Assembly (NCBI GenBank): GCA_033439765.1
Contig: JAULSN010000003.1
Location: forward strand, 4,960,001-5,024,000
DNA length: 64,000 bases
From: Lasiosphaeria ovina
Taxonomy: Eukaryota > Ascomycota > Sordariomycetes > Sordariales > Lasiosphaeriaceae
Direction: 5' to 3'
The translations under genes were made by a program, and so were the position numbers. The stretch's first letter is position 1; each line of letters starts with the position of its first letter. The notes beneath the pieces were generated by a model. That model was not told the origin of the DNA. It worked only from the letters and a program-made list of their open reading frames with translations, and did no database searches. Positions 32,001-43,095 of this stretch are shown in pieces.

Positions 32001-34024
32001 TACGATAGGTCAACGGCGCCCTCGTAACCCGTAACGGCCCGAATACCGTACGGACTATTCAACTCCTAGTTGGCTCCCGTATTCGCGTATGGCGCGAAAA
32101 AGCCGGTTGGTAAGGACCCTTCAAACTAATCGTAGTTGACGGAGAAACCTGCACCCTGGAGATGAACAACGGCCCGCGTACCTTTCGATCTACCGTAGTC
32201 AAGCCCTACTACGACGACCCGGCTTTACTACCAGCCATACCACCAGCCACATCATCAGCCACTATAGCCCCTGAAGTCAATACGCTCCCTGAGGTTAACC
32301 CGGCCCCGGAAAGCGAAGCGGAAGACGTAATCACCGTTAGACCACGCCGCCGCGGTCGCCCCCGTAAGAACCCGCAAGGGATCTTCCTTCAAGAGACTGG
32401 AACCCCCGAGAGCTTCTTAACAAATAAGGAGCAGGCCGACGCTACGTTATCGATACGACTTCGTACCGAAGGCAAGATTACTACACCGGGCGTACCGTTC
32501 GAAAGGTCTACTTAATAAGAGATTGATAGTCTAATCGCCCGGGGAGTATTCGAGTTTATTCATAGCCATAACCAGGGCCATCAACGTATCTTCAAGTCCC
32601 GTATCGTTAACGAAGTTAAAGGTAAGAATACCGCCACGCCCTACGAGAAGTCACGGCTCGTCATCCAAGGCTACGCAGACGATGGTAAAGAGTCTATTTT
32701 GACCCAGTCGCCGACGATCCAGCGGGCTAGTCAACGCCTTATTCTAGCCCTCGCTCCCTCGCTCATATAACGCGGTATAGTTACCTAGCTACGGGATATC
32801 ACACAGGCCTATATTCAGTCAGAAACTACCCTTAACCGTAAAATCCTAGCCTACCTACCTAAGCAAATCCGGGACTAGTACCCTGAAGGTACCGTGATGC
32901 GTGTGATTAAGCCGTTATACGGCCTGGCTGAGGCAGGAACCTACTGGTGGGCTACCTATTATAAGTATTACTTAGAGAAGCTCCAGATAATGACATCTAC
33001 GTACGACCCCTGCTTGCTAATTTCCAACCCGGAAAACCCGGAATTTGCCTATATCGGAATGTAGACCGATGATACGATCGGCCTATTAACCGAGGCCTTT
33101 TCCCACGCTGAGGAAAGACAGCTACAAGAGGCCGCATTCAGTACAAAGCCTAAGCAGGTCCTGACTTCAAAGGAACCACTGGCATTTAACGGAGGGATCG
33201 CCATACTTACTAACGATACGATCACCCTACGGCAGAAAGGCCAGGCCAGTAGGCTACGACCCGCTGACTATAACGTAGTTGACGCCAAATAGTAGTACGT
33301 CGAATAGCGGGCCCGCGGTGCGTATATCGCCTCCATCTATTAGCCTGAGGCCTGCTTCGACCTGTCAAGCGCAGCACAACACCAGGAGCCTACACCAGAG
33401 GACTTCAAGGCCCTCAACCGACGTATAGAGTGGCAGATTAGCAACCAAGACCGAGGGCTGACGTTTATCCCCCTGGACCTGACTAATACGAAGCTCTTCG
33501 TCTTCGTCGACGGCTCCTTCGCCAATAACCGGGACCTCACATCATAACTCGGATTCGTGATCATCCTGGCCAACGAGGATACGATAGAGTCCCAGTTTAC
33601 CATTCACGGTAACATCATTCACTTCTCCAGCACAAAGAGCAAGCGAGTCACACGTAGCGTACTCGCTTCCGAGGTCTACGGTATGGTGGCCGGCGTAGAC
33701 ATGGCCTACGCCCTGGCTTCTACGATCCAGATGGTCACCAAGCACCTCAACCTACCTACCGTACCTACGGTTGTCTGTACAGACTCGTACTCGCTATACG
33801 AGTGCCTCGTCAAGCTAGGGACAACAAAGGAAAAGAGGCTGATGATCGATATCATGGCCTTACGGCAGTCATACGAGCGACGTGAGCTATACGAAGTTAG
33901 GTGGATCCACGGCGACGACAACCCAGCCGACGCCCTAATAAAGGCCATACCTAACCGGGCCCTTAAACGGTTCATCGGCGGTAACAGCCTTACGGTCCGT
34001 ATGGAAGGATGGGTCTCTCGGTAA
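29048..34024 (+). pseudogene. copia gag-pol polyprotein frame, nonsense-riddled
   Basis: One continuous phase of 1,659 codons, ATG to TAA. The stop-free pieces at 30446, 30734, 31346, 31688, 32162 and 33557 are all congruent modulo three, so no net indel separates gag from RNase H. The catalytic Asp-Asp-Glu of integrase (VVIDILYLDG, VTDAG, the HNSIGKVERYY Glu) and the RT TDD remain readable. CAG/CAA to TAG/TAA and TGG to TAG changes explain the interruptions at the positions I could compare with copia relatives. That is the CpA-to-TpA pattern of repeat-induced point mutation acting on both strands. Confidence 0.9.
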
Positions 34025-34124
34025 GAGAGGCCGGGTGGAAGAAGTGTATTCGTCCCTTTTCGAAGTGTATATGTATATATATCTGCAGCGCGTTTTTCCA
34101 GCCTCAAAAGAGAGGTTTTTCCAG

Positions 34125-34329
34125 TGTTGGAATAACGCGCATATCAGTCAAGGGGCTCTGCGGCTCAGCCGCACTGTGGCTGTGGTGGCGCAGGCCCAGA
34201 TATCTGGAGCGGCCCGCTCAGGGGAACAGATAGATAGAACACACACAACGAATCCATCACTTGAACCACCAGCTTACGGCGCGCAGCGCATCTGTTGATT
34301 CCAGTACCGGTACCCTGGTGATTCCAACA
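34125..34329 (+). repeat. 3' LTR of the copia element
   Basis: 205 bp, nearly identical to 28253-28457. It is preceded by a purine-rich AAAAGAGAGG that is a plausible polypurine tract. Confidence 0.95.
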
Positions 34330-34334
34330 GGCCG
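34330..34334 (+). repeat. Target-site duplication, right (GGCCG)
   Basis: Matches 28248-28252 directly after the terminal CA of the 3' LTR. Confidence 0.9.
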
Positions 34335-35638
34335 CGTCTAACAACTAATGGAAAAAAATGACGTAATCCGTTTAGGGAGTGTCTTAGCTTAAGGGTAAGA
34401 TTTACCTACTTTCGTGAATGAGGAAGACGGGAATAGAGACCTAATGGGGGACATAAACTGGGTTTTATGTGACTTTGGGGGAAAGGGGGGGGGGGGGGGG
34501 GGTGTGCCAGTTTTGGGCCACTTGTGTCCCAAAAACTGGGACCTCGCGAAAAGTTGCCATTCGAACCGCAGAGTACTGCCTACTCGTCTAAACCATGTTT
34601 GGCGATTTCTCTGATCATTTCCTGAGCAGCGCCTGAGCAACGCCTGAGTAGCTCCTGAGCAAGGTGGTGCGGCTGACCGGGGTTGGTGAGGGTAAAACAA
34701 CATGGCAAGTCGAGGGCTGTGGCTAACCACAGGCTGACACGGAAATGGATACCCCACCACATCCCATCCTCCCGTGCCGGCGTGCCCAGCCCAGCCTCCC
34801 ACGCTGCGCGACGACTTTGGACAATCACCTTTTCACGACTCAACTGGTGTGATACTACCTCATCGTGTAGTCAGCCGGGATCCGAGAACCTTGCGTGTTA
34901 GACTTTTGCTTCGTGCTTCCGCCGGGTATTGGCTTTTTTTTCGTGACCAACTTTAATCTATATATCGCATTACCTCATCATTACCATCATACACCCTTTT
35001 GCAGTTGTCGAGCTATTTTTCTTCAATCCAGAGGGTCTCTCGCTTGCCGCGGCAGCAGCGCAGCCAGCTGGACAGGCAGGCAGGCCATTTTCAGGATCAC
35101 AGCTCCCCCCCCCCACCCCCCCACATACTCTTCCAGGTGGCCCTTGACTGCCTCGAGTTTCCTTACAATAAGAATTTGCAGAGGATCGTGGTTCCACCTC
35201 CCCAGGTAATGGTTGAAGATGAAATAACCCTTTGGTTTCAATCAAGTCCATATGTAAGGTACATTTATGCGTATATAGGCAGGTAAGGTAGGTATGTACG
35301 GAGGCTCGGGCAAAAAGGAAGAGTCACCCTCCACAGTAGCCAAGTTTTGAACTCCCACAGTACGAACTATCTTGCCAGGTGCCGGCCCAGGGCTTTAGAA
35401 TCGATAATCCCCCTGTAATAGCCCCTGAATCGTTATCTTTTACATTGTGGAAGATTGGCTTGTTAACCTGGCGTAGGAAGCTTAGCCAATTCTAGAATGT
35501 GGCGTCCTGAACCTTGCCCTGGGAAGGTACTGGGGAAGGTGACACTTTCTTTTTGCCTGAGGCTCCGTACTGTAATTATGAATCTAAAAACGACATCTGT
35601 GCTGTTGTTGCACCGTAGATAATAGACAAGGACAACTT
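34335..35638. other. Intergenic with an 18-bp poly-G run
   Basis: No supported gene. G18 at 34485-34502. Several open frames of 60-137 codons here lack starts and family features. Confidence 0.5.
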
Positions 35639-37573
35639 TCACGCCCCCATTGCCGCCCTTGTGCCCCGTGAAGACCGGATTTTATGATAGAACATTGTGA
35701 TGGTATCCCACTGGTACAGCATGTAAGCGACCAGCACAATCGGCACCGCCGTCGCCGACAGCATCCAGATGGGCTGGTTGCCCGAGCCTAGCTCCTGGAA
35801 GTTCATCCCCCACACCGAGGACACAAACGACAAGGGGATGAAGATGGTGCTGATAATGGTGAGTTTCTGTACCGTCATGGCCAGGTCGGCGGAGCGCCGT
35901 GACTCTTGCAGAACCGAGCTATTGGCCAGCGTGGTCATGCCGTGCTCGCACTCCCGCGCGAGCGCGTCGGCCCGCTGGAGGAGATACTCAAAGTCGGCGA
36001 GCAGGAGGACGGCCGTCTTCTCTGCCATTTCCACAGCCGCAGGGGGGGAGACATTACCATTGCCACCGCCGCCGCCGTCATCATCATCACCACGAAAGCC
36101 TCCGGCGGCGGCGGCGGCGGCGTCGAAAACGCGTGGCCAGTCGGGGGATCGCCGGTTGCGCAGGATTCTTGCCGTCGTCTCTGCAAGGCTTTGGGCGTGC
36201 GACGTGAGCTGCGTTTTAAGGTACTTCAGATTCAGCAGCACCACCGAGTCGCTGCCGCCGCCCTGGAGGTCGACACCCTTGGCCCCGACAAAGGAAACCT
36301 CGCGCTCGATGCGCTTCTGGAGCAGGCTCAGAAACTGGAGCTCCGCCGACGCGGCGAAGCGGAAGAGCTCGCTCAGCGCGTACAGCGCGTCGTGTCGGGC
36401 CAGATCCCGGTCGAGACAGGATCCGTACTGGAAGGGCAGCTGCGAGATGTTTTGCGCGGCCCTCCATTCGTCCCCCGACTTTCTCCTGCTGCTGCTGCTG
36501 CTGCTGCGGTTGTTGTTTCTGCTGTGGGATAGGCTTGCCTTGGCGGGCGTGAGGCCCACGCCGGATGAGTGTCGGCGCGGTTCCCGCGGCCCGGGACGTT
36601 TCCCTCCCGATCGGTAGCGTGCAAGATCCGCGGTGTCGTGGTTGTGATGCCAGTGGTGGTGGTGCACGATGACAGGAAAGAAGTAGGTTTCCCAGGCCCT
36701 AGTATCAGGTCGCGGGTTCCACGGTCCTTGGATGCTCTCAGACAGGTCATTCCCGCTGTCTAACTAGATAACCGCGCGCCAGTCCTTTCCTGGCGGCCCA
36801 ACCTCAACAGTGACTGTCTGTTCCACGACATACTCTTGCTGGCTCAGCAGGAGGCATTTTCGAACCACTGAGTCGGCCACCTTTCCTTTGGCGCGCAGCT
36901 GCTGGAAATACTTAATCATGGCTTCCGACTCGACATTCCGAGCTTGTTGCAGGTCTTCGGGCTCATAGCCCGAGACGTCGACATTGCGGGTGCATATGGT
37001 AGGAATGGTGAGTTGAAAGACGCGAGCGGATGAGGATGGTAGCGATGGCGACGAGTGCAGGTCTCGATTTCCTGAAACGATGGACGGAAAGTCGAGATGT
37101 CGTCGGTATAGCTCGGGACTGGGGTTGTATATTTTTCCAATTGCCGTTAACCACTGCGGTGAAGCAAAACCGCGGAGGAACAGCAACGATGGCCCCTCTG
37201 CCGCGCCGTGGGCCGAGAACTCGGCCAGACCTGTCATCGACGCTGGAAATCGAACAGCATTGCCAAAACCGATGTCGTGACTCAGTGCAAAGTCGTTGCC
37301 GGCCTCATCATTCTCGACTGCCGCAGCTCCTGTTTCTGGGAAGTCAACCTGCGAGCGGTAGGGCGTGAAATTGCTCAAATATTGGTTCAAATTGATGAGA
37401 TCGGGTCTCGGATAGGGGTGATCTTTGCTGGACCGCTTGGAAAGAGAATCAATATTGGTCAGGAAAACCCCCTTGGCTGAATAATACGGTTAGCTACTCG
37501 GGGCGGGAGCACGCTTTGTTGGGGGGGGGGGGTTAACAGGCTTACCGTAGTGGCTAGAGGCGTCAGATTCCAT
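35639..37573 (-). pseudogene. CorA-like metal-ion transporter gene with one in-frame TAG
   Basis: Exon 1 is 37573-37546 (ATG 37573). The intron is 37545-37477 (GTAAGC...CAG, containing a 12-G run on the plus strand). Exon 2 is 37476-35639. The frame has the usual fungal CorA-like order: a FLRGFASPQWL block, RHLDFPS, a WETYFFPVI block, a coiled helical region, then the membrane end with IPLSFVSSVWGMNF (the GMN filter motif) and PIWMLSATAVPIVLVAYMLYQWD. These proteins form Mg2+/divalent-cation channels. TAG 36766-36764 stands after KDWRAVI and before LDSGNDLSES, where relatives have Trp, so TGG to TAG is the likely change. Everything else is in one phase. Either the allele was recently inactivated or there is readthrough. 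Confidence 0.8.
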
Positions 37574-38515
37574 ACTGATGTCCGCCCCTTCTCTTCATGG
37601 CCGGGGGAGGGAGGTAATTTTATCCGAGTCGTTCGTTATATTTGACATTCGATCAGGTTCTGGAAACGAAAGGCGGGGGGGGGGGGGGAGATAAATCCAC
37701 TACGAGCAGCGGTTGGGCTCATGTATGATCAGGGCTATGGTGCGTCGGTAGGCGACTGAAATCTCCTGCTGCGTGTTTAATTTTCAGCTATTAATGGCCA
37801 GCGTGGTCATGCCGCCTCGAGCCTCGCACTCCCGCGCGAGCGCGTCGGGGTAACATAACAGTAATTAGGGTCCGATTCCAGCCTCATAATCTTTAGAGGC
37901 CAAAACATTGATGATGATGTGTGTGTGAAATCTCCTTCAATCATTCGTTGGCTCTCAGGATCCTGCCCAACATACCATCCCACTTAAGCGCGCGGAGGGG
38001 GTAAAGAGGGCGGGAGGTTCATTACTTCTTTGAGCTATCTCGGTAAACTGAGACGTCTTTTTCCAGGTACGGGAGGGAGGGGTGGGGGTACAGTATTTCA
38101 TTTGCTAACTTCGTTTTTTGGACCCACCGGTTTCCGGTGCTCTCTTCTCCATAAATCTATAGCCAATTGAGAATTGTAGACGAATGATGTTGTGCATTAG
38201 TGAGTTTGAACCCAACGAGTGGATACGGTAGCTTTGCCACCGCCGAGTTGAAAGGGACAAAAATCCGCTCATTTTATGTGTAAATCTCTTGGTTGTCAAA
38301 ATGTGATGAACCACTCCATCCCAACCGCTGGAAAGAATTCCAGGAGAGGTCTGGTGGGGCGTAGTGGAGCGAACCTGGAATACAGTTCTAGAAAATAATT
38401 GTTAGCGCGGATTCCACCGCCGTCCGGATTTGCAGATTACCCCACCATAGGGCCCAGACCTCATATGCAGCCGAAACGCAGCTCCAATCATCAAAGTCGA
38501 TCAAAGCCTTCAGTC
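37574..38515. other. Intergenic with a small CorA-gene fragment and a poly-G run
   Basis: A ~53-bp stretch at 37796-37848 repeats part of the CorA coding region (see its own entry). A run of 14 G lies at 37675-37688. Nothing else is supported. Confidence 0.5.
37796..37848 (-). repeat. Duplicated fragment of the CorA-like gene
   Basis: It matches 35924-35970 in the same orientation: GGCCAGCGTGGTCATGCCG and then CTCGCACTCCCGCGCGAGCG, with an 8-bp instead of a 2-bp linker. It lies about 220 bp upstream of the CorA start. Confidence 0.75.
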
Positions 38516-38599
38516 GGTTTTGTAGTGTAGCGGTTATCACTCCGGATTCTGACCCTCTCAGCTCTTTCCGGCAACCCCGGTTCGATTCCGGGCAAGACC
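38516..38599 (+). tRNA. tRNA-Gln (anticodon CTG) with a short intron
   Basis: The acceptor stem GGTTTTG/CAAGACC pairs with one G-U. The D arm is GTG...CAC. The anticodon stem CCGGA/TCCGG surrounds TTCTGA with CTG as anticodon, followed by ~13 nt of intron after position 37. The T arm is CCCGG-TTCGATT-CCGGG. A T8 run (TTTTGTTTTTTTT) just downstream is a Pol III terminator. The A and B boxes are canonical. Confidence 0.92.
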
Positions 38600-38955
38600 T
38601 TAATCTTTTGTTTTTTTTCCCCACGATCCTAGACTTTTGCCCTTTTGCAGTGGAGCTAAACGCTTCTCTCAACTATAGTCTCTTTCATCCGAACTTCTAT
38701 TTTTTTATTTAATCCCATTATGTATCGCTAGAGCTAGGCAGGTAATAGGAGCGGAATAACAGCATTTTCCTTTCCTCTGCTCTTCATCAAACCACCATTC
38801 ATGGCCTTGTTTAACTTTCACAAGCCCCAGCATAGACGTGATCTATCATTCTGTTATATATGGAGTCAAAATATTCAAATTGCTATACCAAACCCAAAAA
38901 CCACCAGTTCCGCCACAGCTATATACACTCGGCACGGTCTGCATCTCTCTCAGAA

Positions 38956-40466
38956 TTAGATATATACATAGCAAAACGGCGTCCCGCCGACCGTATTCAT
39001 CAAGCTCTTGATCTGCGGCTTGTCTGCCGATAGCGGCGCAATGTCAATTAAATCGTTCACGGTGGTGTTCGCGCTGGGCGGGAAGTTGAGGAACGTGTTT
39101 GTCCCGGAGACGCCCTGCGAGCTGTGTTAGTCGTTTTCTCCACTATGCAATGGGAGTGAACTTATTATTACCCGGCGGTTGGTAAAGTCGAGCATCTGCC
39201 AGATCCAAAAGACGCGATCGATCTGGCCATGGTGCAGGAAGAAGGCGGGATCGTTGGGCGAGATGAAGGGGTCTGCGCCCGGGTCGCCGCCCATGGTGAA
39301 GTGGCCGCCGCCGTGCACGCCGAGGCTCGGGTAGGTGAGATAGCGCCCGTCGCCTTGCTGTACAGAAGGGAAGAAGGGATCTCGGTCAGTTCTCGCGGTC
39401 ATGCAAAGGGGACATGCGGTGGGACATGCGGCGGGACACGTACCATGATGGCCTGGAACAACTCGACGTTGTTATAGCTGGTGATTAGCTCTGTCGTGTT
39501 GCGGAACGAGCTGTACCGCTTGAGCACGTAGGGGTTCAGGTCGCGCTTCAGGCAGCGTGGGTTGTTCAGGCTGGGGTTGGCGGCCGAGGTGAAGTTGAGC
39601 GAGCCGTAGATGGGCAGCGCAACCGGGCCCAGGTGCAGCGTGATGTCCTTGAACGGCCCCTTGTTCACGCACCCTCCGCCCGTGCCCGGCGGGAGGGACA
39701 GGACGCTGGTCGCCGCCGGGAGCTGCAGCTGCAGCCCCGGGTGTGAGACGGCCGCGCCGTCGCTACCGAGAGACGTGTCAGACCCGTCAAAGATGGGCGA
39801 GTCACGCGGCGAGTTGACGTCCAATCCCCACTCCCAGTAGGGAAGGTTGCCTGGCCGTCTGTCAGTCTGGTTGTGCAAGATTCAGGAGAAATTTTCGAAC
39901 AAACCTGTGTAGCCGCACGCCTTGAGCTTCTGCTCATAGACGTGGATGTAGTAGCGGTGCCACGTGAGGAAGGTTCCCTGTGAGGCTGTCAGTACTTATT
40001 ACCTACTCACTCGATGGATTTTCGGGACCTGGATACGCACTGTCAAATGTATATTGAGCGTCTGATTCAAGTGTACCCAGACAAAATCGTCAAACAAGGA
40101 GAATGAGCCCGGCACTTGACCAGCCGGGAACAGACTCTTGGACGCGATTATGCACTTGGCTGCCGAGATATAGTTCTTGCGTTGCGTCGAAGTCAGTGTC
40201 CGCCTGTTGTCCAGTTAGAACGTGTTTTCTTTCGGGCAGCGGTCTTTGGGAACAAGAGGACAAAGAGCGTACCATTCTTGTCTAATCTTGACATTCGCCG
40301 GCGTGCATCCTCCCCCGAAATTCCCGAGAGCACTTAGTAGAGCAATGCCATTAAGTCCGGCCAGAGCCAGTCCCGAGTCGACGGCAAGTTGATCCCAGGA
40401 CGGGAGGATGGTGGCTGAGGCGGAGAGGGCTGCCGTAAGACAGAGGATGGGTTTGAGAAGCATCAT
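38956..40466 (-). CDS. Secreted tyrosinase (type-3 copper oxidase)
   Basis: Six exons (40466-40273, 40203-40041, 39977-39905, 39850-39444, 39357-39172, 39114-38956) give 393 aa with all junctions in phase. A signal peptide occupies about residues 1-18. The CuA side has FVWVHLNQT and GTFLTWHRYYIHVYEQKL, then CGYTGNLPYWEWGLD. The CuB side has GVHGGGHFTMGGD and SPNDPAFFLHHGQIDRVFWIWQ. It oxidises mono- or diphenols to quinones and belongs to the short secreted fungal class without the long C-terminal lid domain. ATG 40463 is an alternative start one codon later. Secreted fungal tyrosinases serve in detoxifying or cross-linking phenolics and pigment formation. Confidence 0.95.
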
Positions 40467-43064
40467 GATGGATGATCAACCTTTCTCCCGAGCCCGTGGG
40501 TTGAGGTTACTGGCACCGGTGAGCGGCCTCGGGGCGGACCGTCGGAGTTATTATAGACATTGGGATGCTTGACGAGCAGGCTGTTCCAGTGCAACCCAAA
40601 GTCTTGGCCTAGCACCGAGGGGCTGGACTAGGGAGGCATTTCCGTGTCGTGGGCGGTTATGGGTCAAGCATGTTGTCCCAGGGCAGAGGGAGGGATCAGG
40701 GTGGAAACATTGGCTAGCCTGGTAGAGCCCTGGGCAGGCAGTGGGAAACGCTGCATTGGCTGCAACTCTGTCATGCACGTCCTCAATAGGCAAGAGCGCG
40801 GGCCGGCGAGGTTGAAATAAGAGTGTTGAAAATAGTCCAGCCCCTTGTTCGGTCGACCTTGGTGATGGTCGCCCCCCTCTTGAATCCCCCTATGCTTCCC
40901 CAATCTGCGCACAGTCAAGATTCAGGGGGACAGTACGAGCATGGGCACAGGGCGCGTTGCAGGACTGAAATTCGTACGGAGTTGCAGGGATCACCGACAT
41001 GCATGCGGGCACGACCAGGCGGGAAGTCAAGCCGTGCCGTCTCGTGGAGGGACGGAGCGCAGGCTCACCAACAAACAGGCCCGCCCTCGCCCAGCCGCTG
41101 TTGGCCAGTGGGAGACCACTCAAGGCAGGATGGCCGACGCCACGGTTCCATTTTGGTCGTGGACTGAGGTGTGGTAAACCCAGCCTTTTCTTGGTTGGCG
41201 AATGATGTTGTCCCGAACAGCGCCGACGGCAAACGGGACGGAAGTGGGAGGTGGTGGGTGGTCTTGTGTCGTCCGCGTCGTCGCCTCCCAGCGGCATCGG
41301 CACTTGGGCAGGCAACTCAACTGGGAGAGCAGCTATTCTCCGAGCTGCTTTCCTCCTATTTGCTGCGATTTCCTGCCACCGGCAACCCTGCTTGATCTTG
41401 GCCTTGGGCGGGCCACTCAGCGAGATGCTTGGGTGCGTCGCGACGCATGCGCTGTGCTGCCAGCCTCTGAGCTTTGTCTGGACCACCCGCCCAGCCAAGA
41501 CGCACTCAGCTCGCCCAGCTCGTGGCATCGACATCCATCGAGTGTTGCATGCAGAGTCACCTGGCCTCTAGATGCTCCCTCCTCAACAATCCCAAGCGTT
41601 CTCTTTCCAAAAAGCCCGCAAACCTCCCACATCTCCGAGAGTTGCTTCCAGTGCAGTGCAGGGCAGGGTTATCGGAGAGGGCGGGTGGATTCGATTACGG
41701 GGAAGTTGGAGCAGGCTTTCGTTCCCCCTCGCGCTAGGCATGTTTTGACGAGTTGGCCAAGATTCGCATAGGAAGCGACATGCGGGAGGGCGGCGCCATT
41801 GCATTTTGTGCGTCGGTTTGCGGGGGAGCAGCAGGGATGCGGGGAGGAAATTGCTAAGTACCTGCCCTCTACCGTAACCCTTTGCTGACTCTGCTGAGCG
41901 TGTCCACGACAACCGCGCTGAACGGGAAAGTGCAACTTAGTTTCGTCAAAGCGTGCATGCTGCAGACACTTGGCTAGGGAAGGTCCTCCCTGGTTGGAAT
42001 TTCTTTGATATTATTAGCTGTCGTTGGGGCGCTTCGCAAGCCCTGGGTGGGGGGCCGAATGCGGCCGCAAACGATTCCTTCGCTCGTCTTGCCCACAAGC
42101 ACCAAGAAGATAATGCTCCGACTCAGATGAGGTCAGTGAGGCTCACGAGCTCCAAATTACTGTGCTCATAACATCAAACATCATATATTGGCGGCTCCAC
42201 TGTGCCCGCTGCGCCATTTACTCTCTACTTTATTAGCTGTGGGTTCTAGAAGGCAACCCGGCTCTGGGATCCGAAACATCGGCCGCCTTTGCTGCTTCCG
42301 TCTGCCCACCCGTCCACCCGCTGCAGCGGATTGTGGGCCTGCAAGTAGGGTGCTTGTTTCTCCCGTGAGAACAAGCTCCGAGCCGTGTCTCTCGACGCTG
42401 AGCCCAAAGCCCACGTGGAAAGCATCCGTGAGTTCCGTGTTATCCGCACGACTTGCCATTATGGCCGCGTATTACTTCTCTGCTTTCCCTGCTTGAGAAG
42501 AGAAAAACTCGCAATGCAACCCAGCCCATGAGCGTGCATGGCTGGGTTGCGAGTCTTAGGCATATGTACACGTTTCTGCAGCGAAGATAGGTCCTTTCCC
42601 AGCGCTCCACCTCAGCACCCAGCCCAGTGCCAAGCCAATTGCGGTCCCAGGTGTGTGGGATAGGCGCTGCTCGCCCAGATAAAATTATCTAAAATGCAAC
42701 CCTCCAGGAAGAACAAGGTCCTGCAAGGCGCAAGGATAGAGACGGAGGTCCTCAAAGATATGTCTTGTCTGCTCGTATGCGCACCCACCCACTGCCGGTA
42801 CCGCACCGAGACAGCACCACCACCTCAGACTCTCACCGCGTTGCTCAACGGGCAGGTAGCAGCCCAAACTGCAACACCATGACCACCTCAGGCGCCTTTG
42901 CCACGTGTGCGCCGGCCGAGCACGGCGCTACGACCGACAGACAGACGCAAGGCAAGGCATGCGCCCCCGATTTGATGGTCCGTGGTGTCGAGTATTGGAT
43001 CGACTATCAGATTTGGACATGGCCGAGGCTACTGTTGGCTCGGAATAGTCACCCTTACGGTTTA

Positions 43065-43095
<31 letters not shown>

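Larger units (their letters stand above)
28253..34329 (+). mobile_element. Ty1/copia LTR retrotransposon, complete but defective
   Basis: 6,077 bp with 205-bp LTRs (TGTTGG...CCAACA) and a 5-bp target duplication GGCCG. The internal region reads in one phase from ATG 29048 to TAA 34024: gag with a Cys-containing knuckle remnant (KCYVCGKLGCW), aspartic protease (MPDTGAAG), integrase (HRQFGHPSV; VTDAGTSF; EAHNSIGKVERYY), reverse transcriptase (KSRLVIQGYADDG; TDDTIGL) and RNase H (FVFVDGSF). The order PR-IN-RT-RH makes it copia. About 45 in-frame TAG/TAA codons interrupt it, many at positions where relatives have Gln (TDD preceded by TAG) or Trp (HP-TAG, CLY-TAG). I found no TGA and no frameshift. 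The element can move only if helped in trans. Confidence 0.95.

Noticed and set aside
29048..34024. Reassigned genetic code, with TAG/TAA read as glutamine in the retrotransposon and some genes
   Set aside because: Intact genes in the window end in TAG or TAA as normal stops (HET 2, zinc-cluster factor, glycosyltransferase, tyrosinase, CoA-transferase). Some in-frame TAGs replace Trp rather than Gln, which RIP explains and a code change does not.
40890..41771. Overlapping frames of 214 (-) and 189 (+) codons
   Set aside because: Both strands are open together, the composition is Arg/Pro/Ala-rich, and there is no family or splice support. Typical of GC-rich non-coding sequence.
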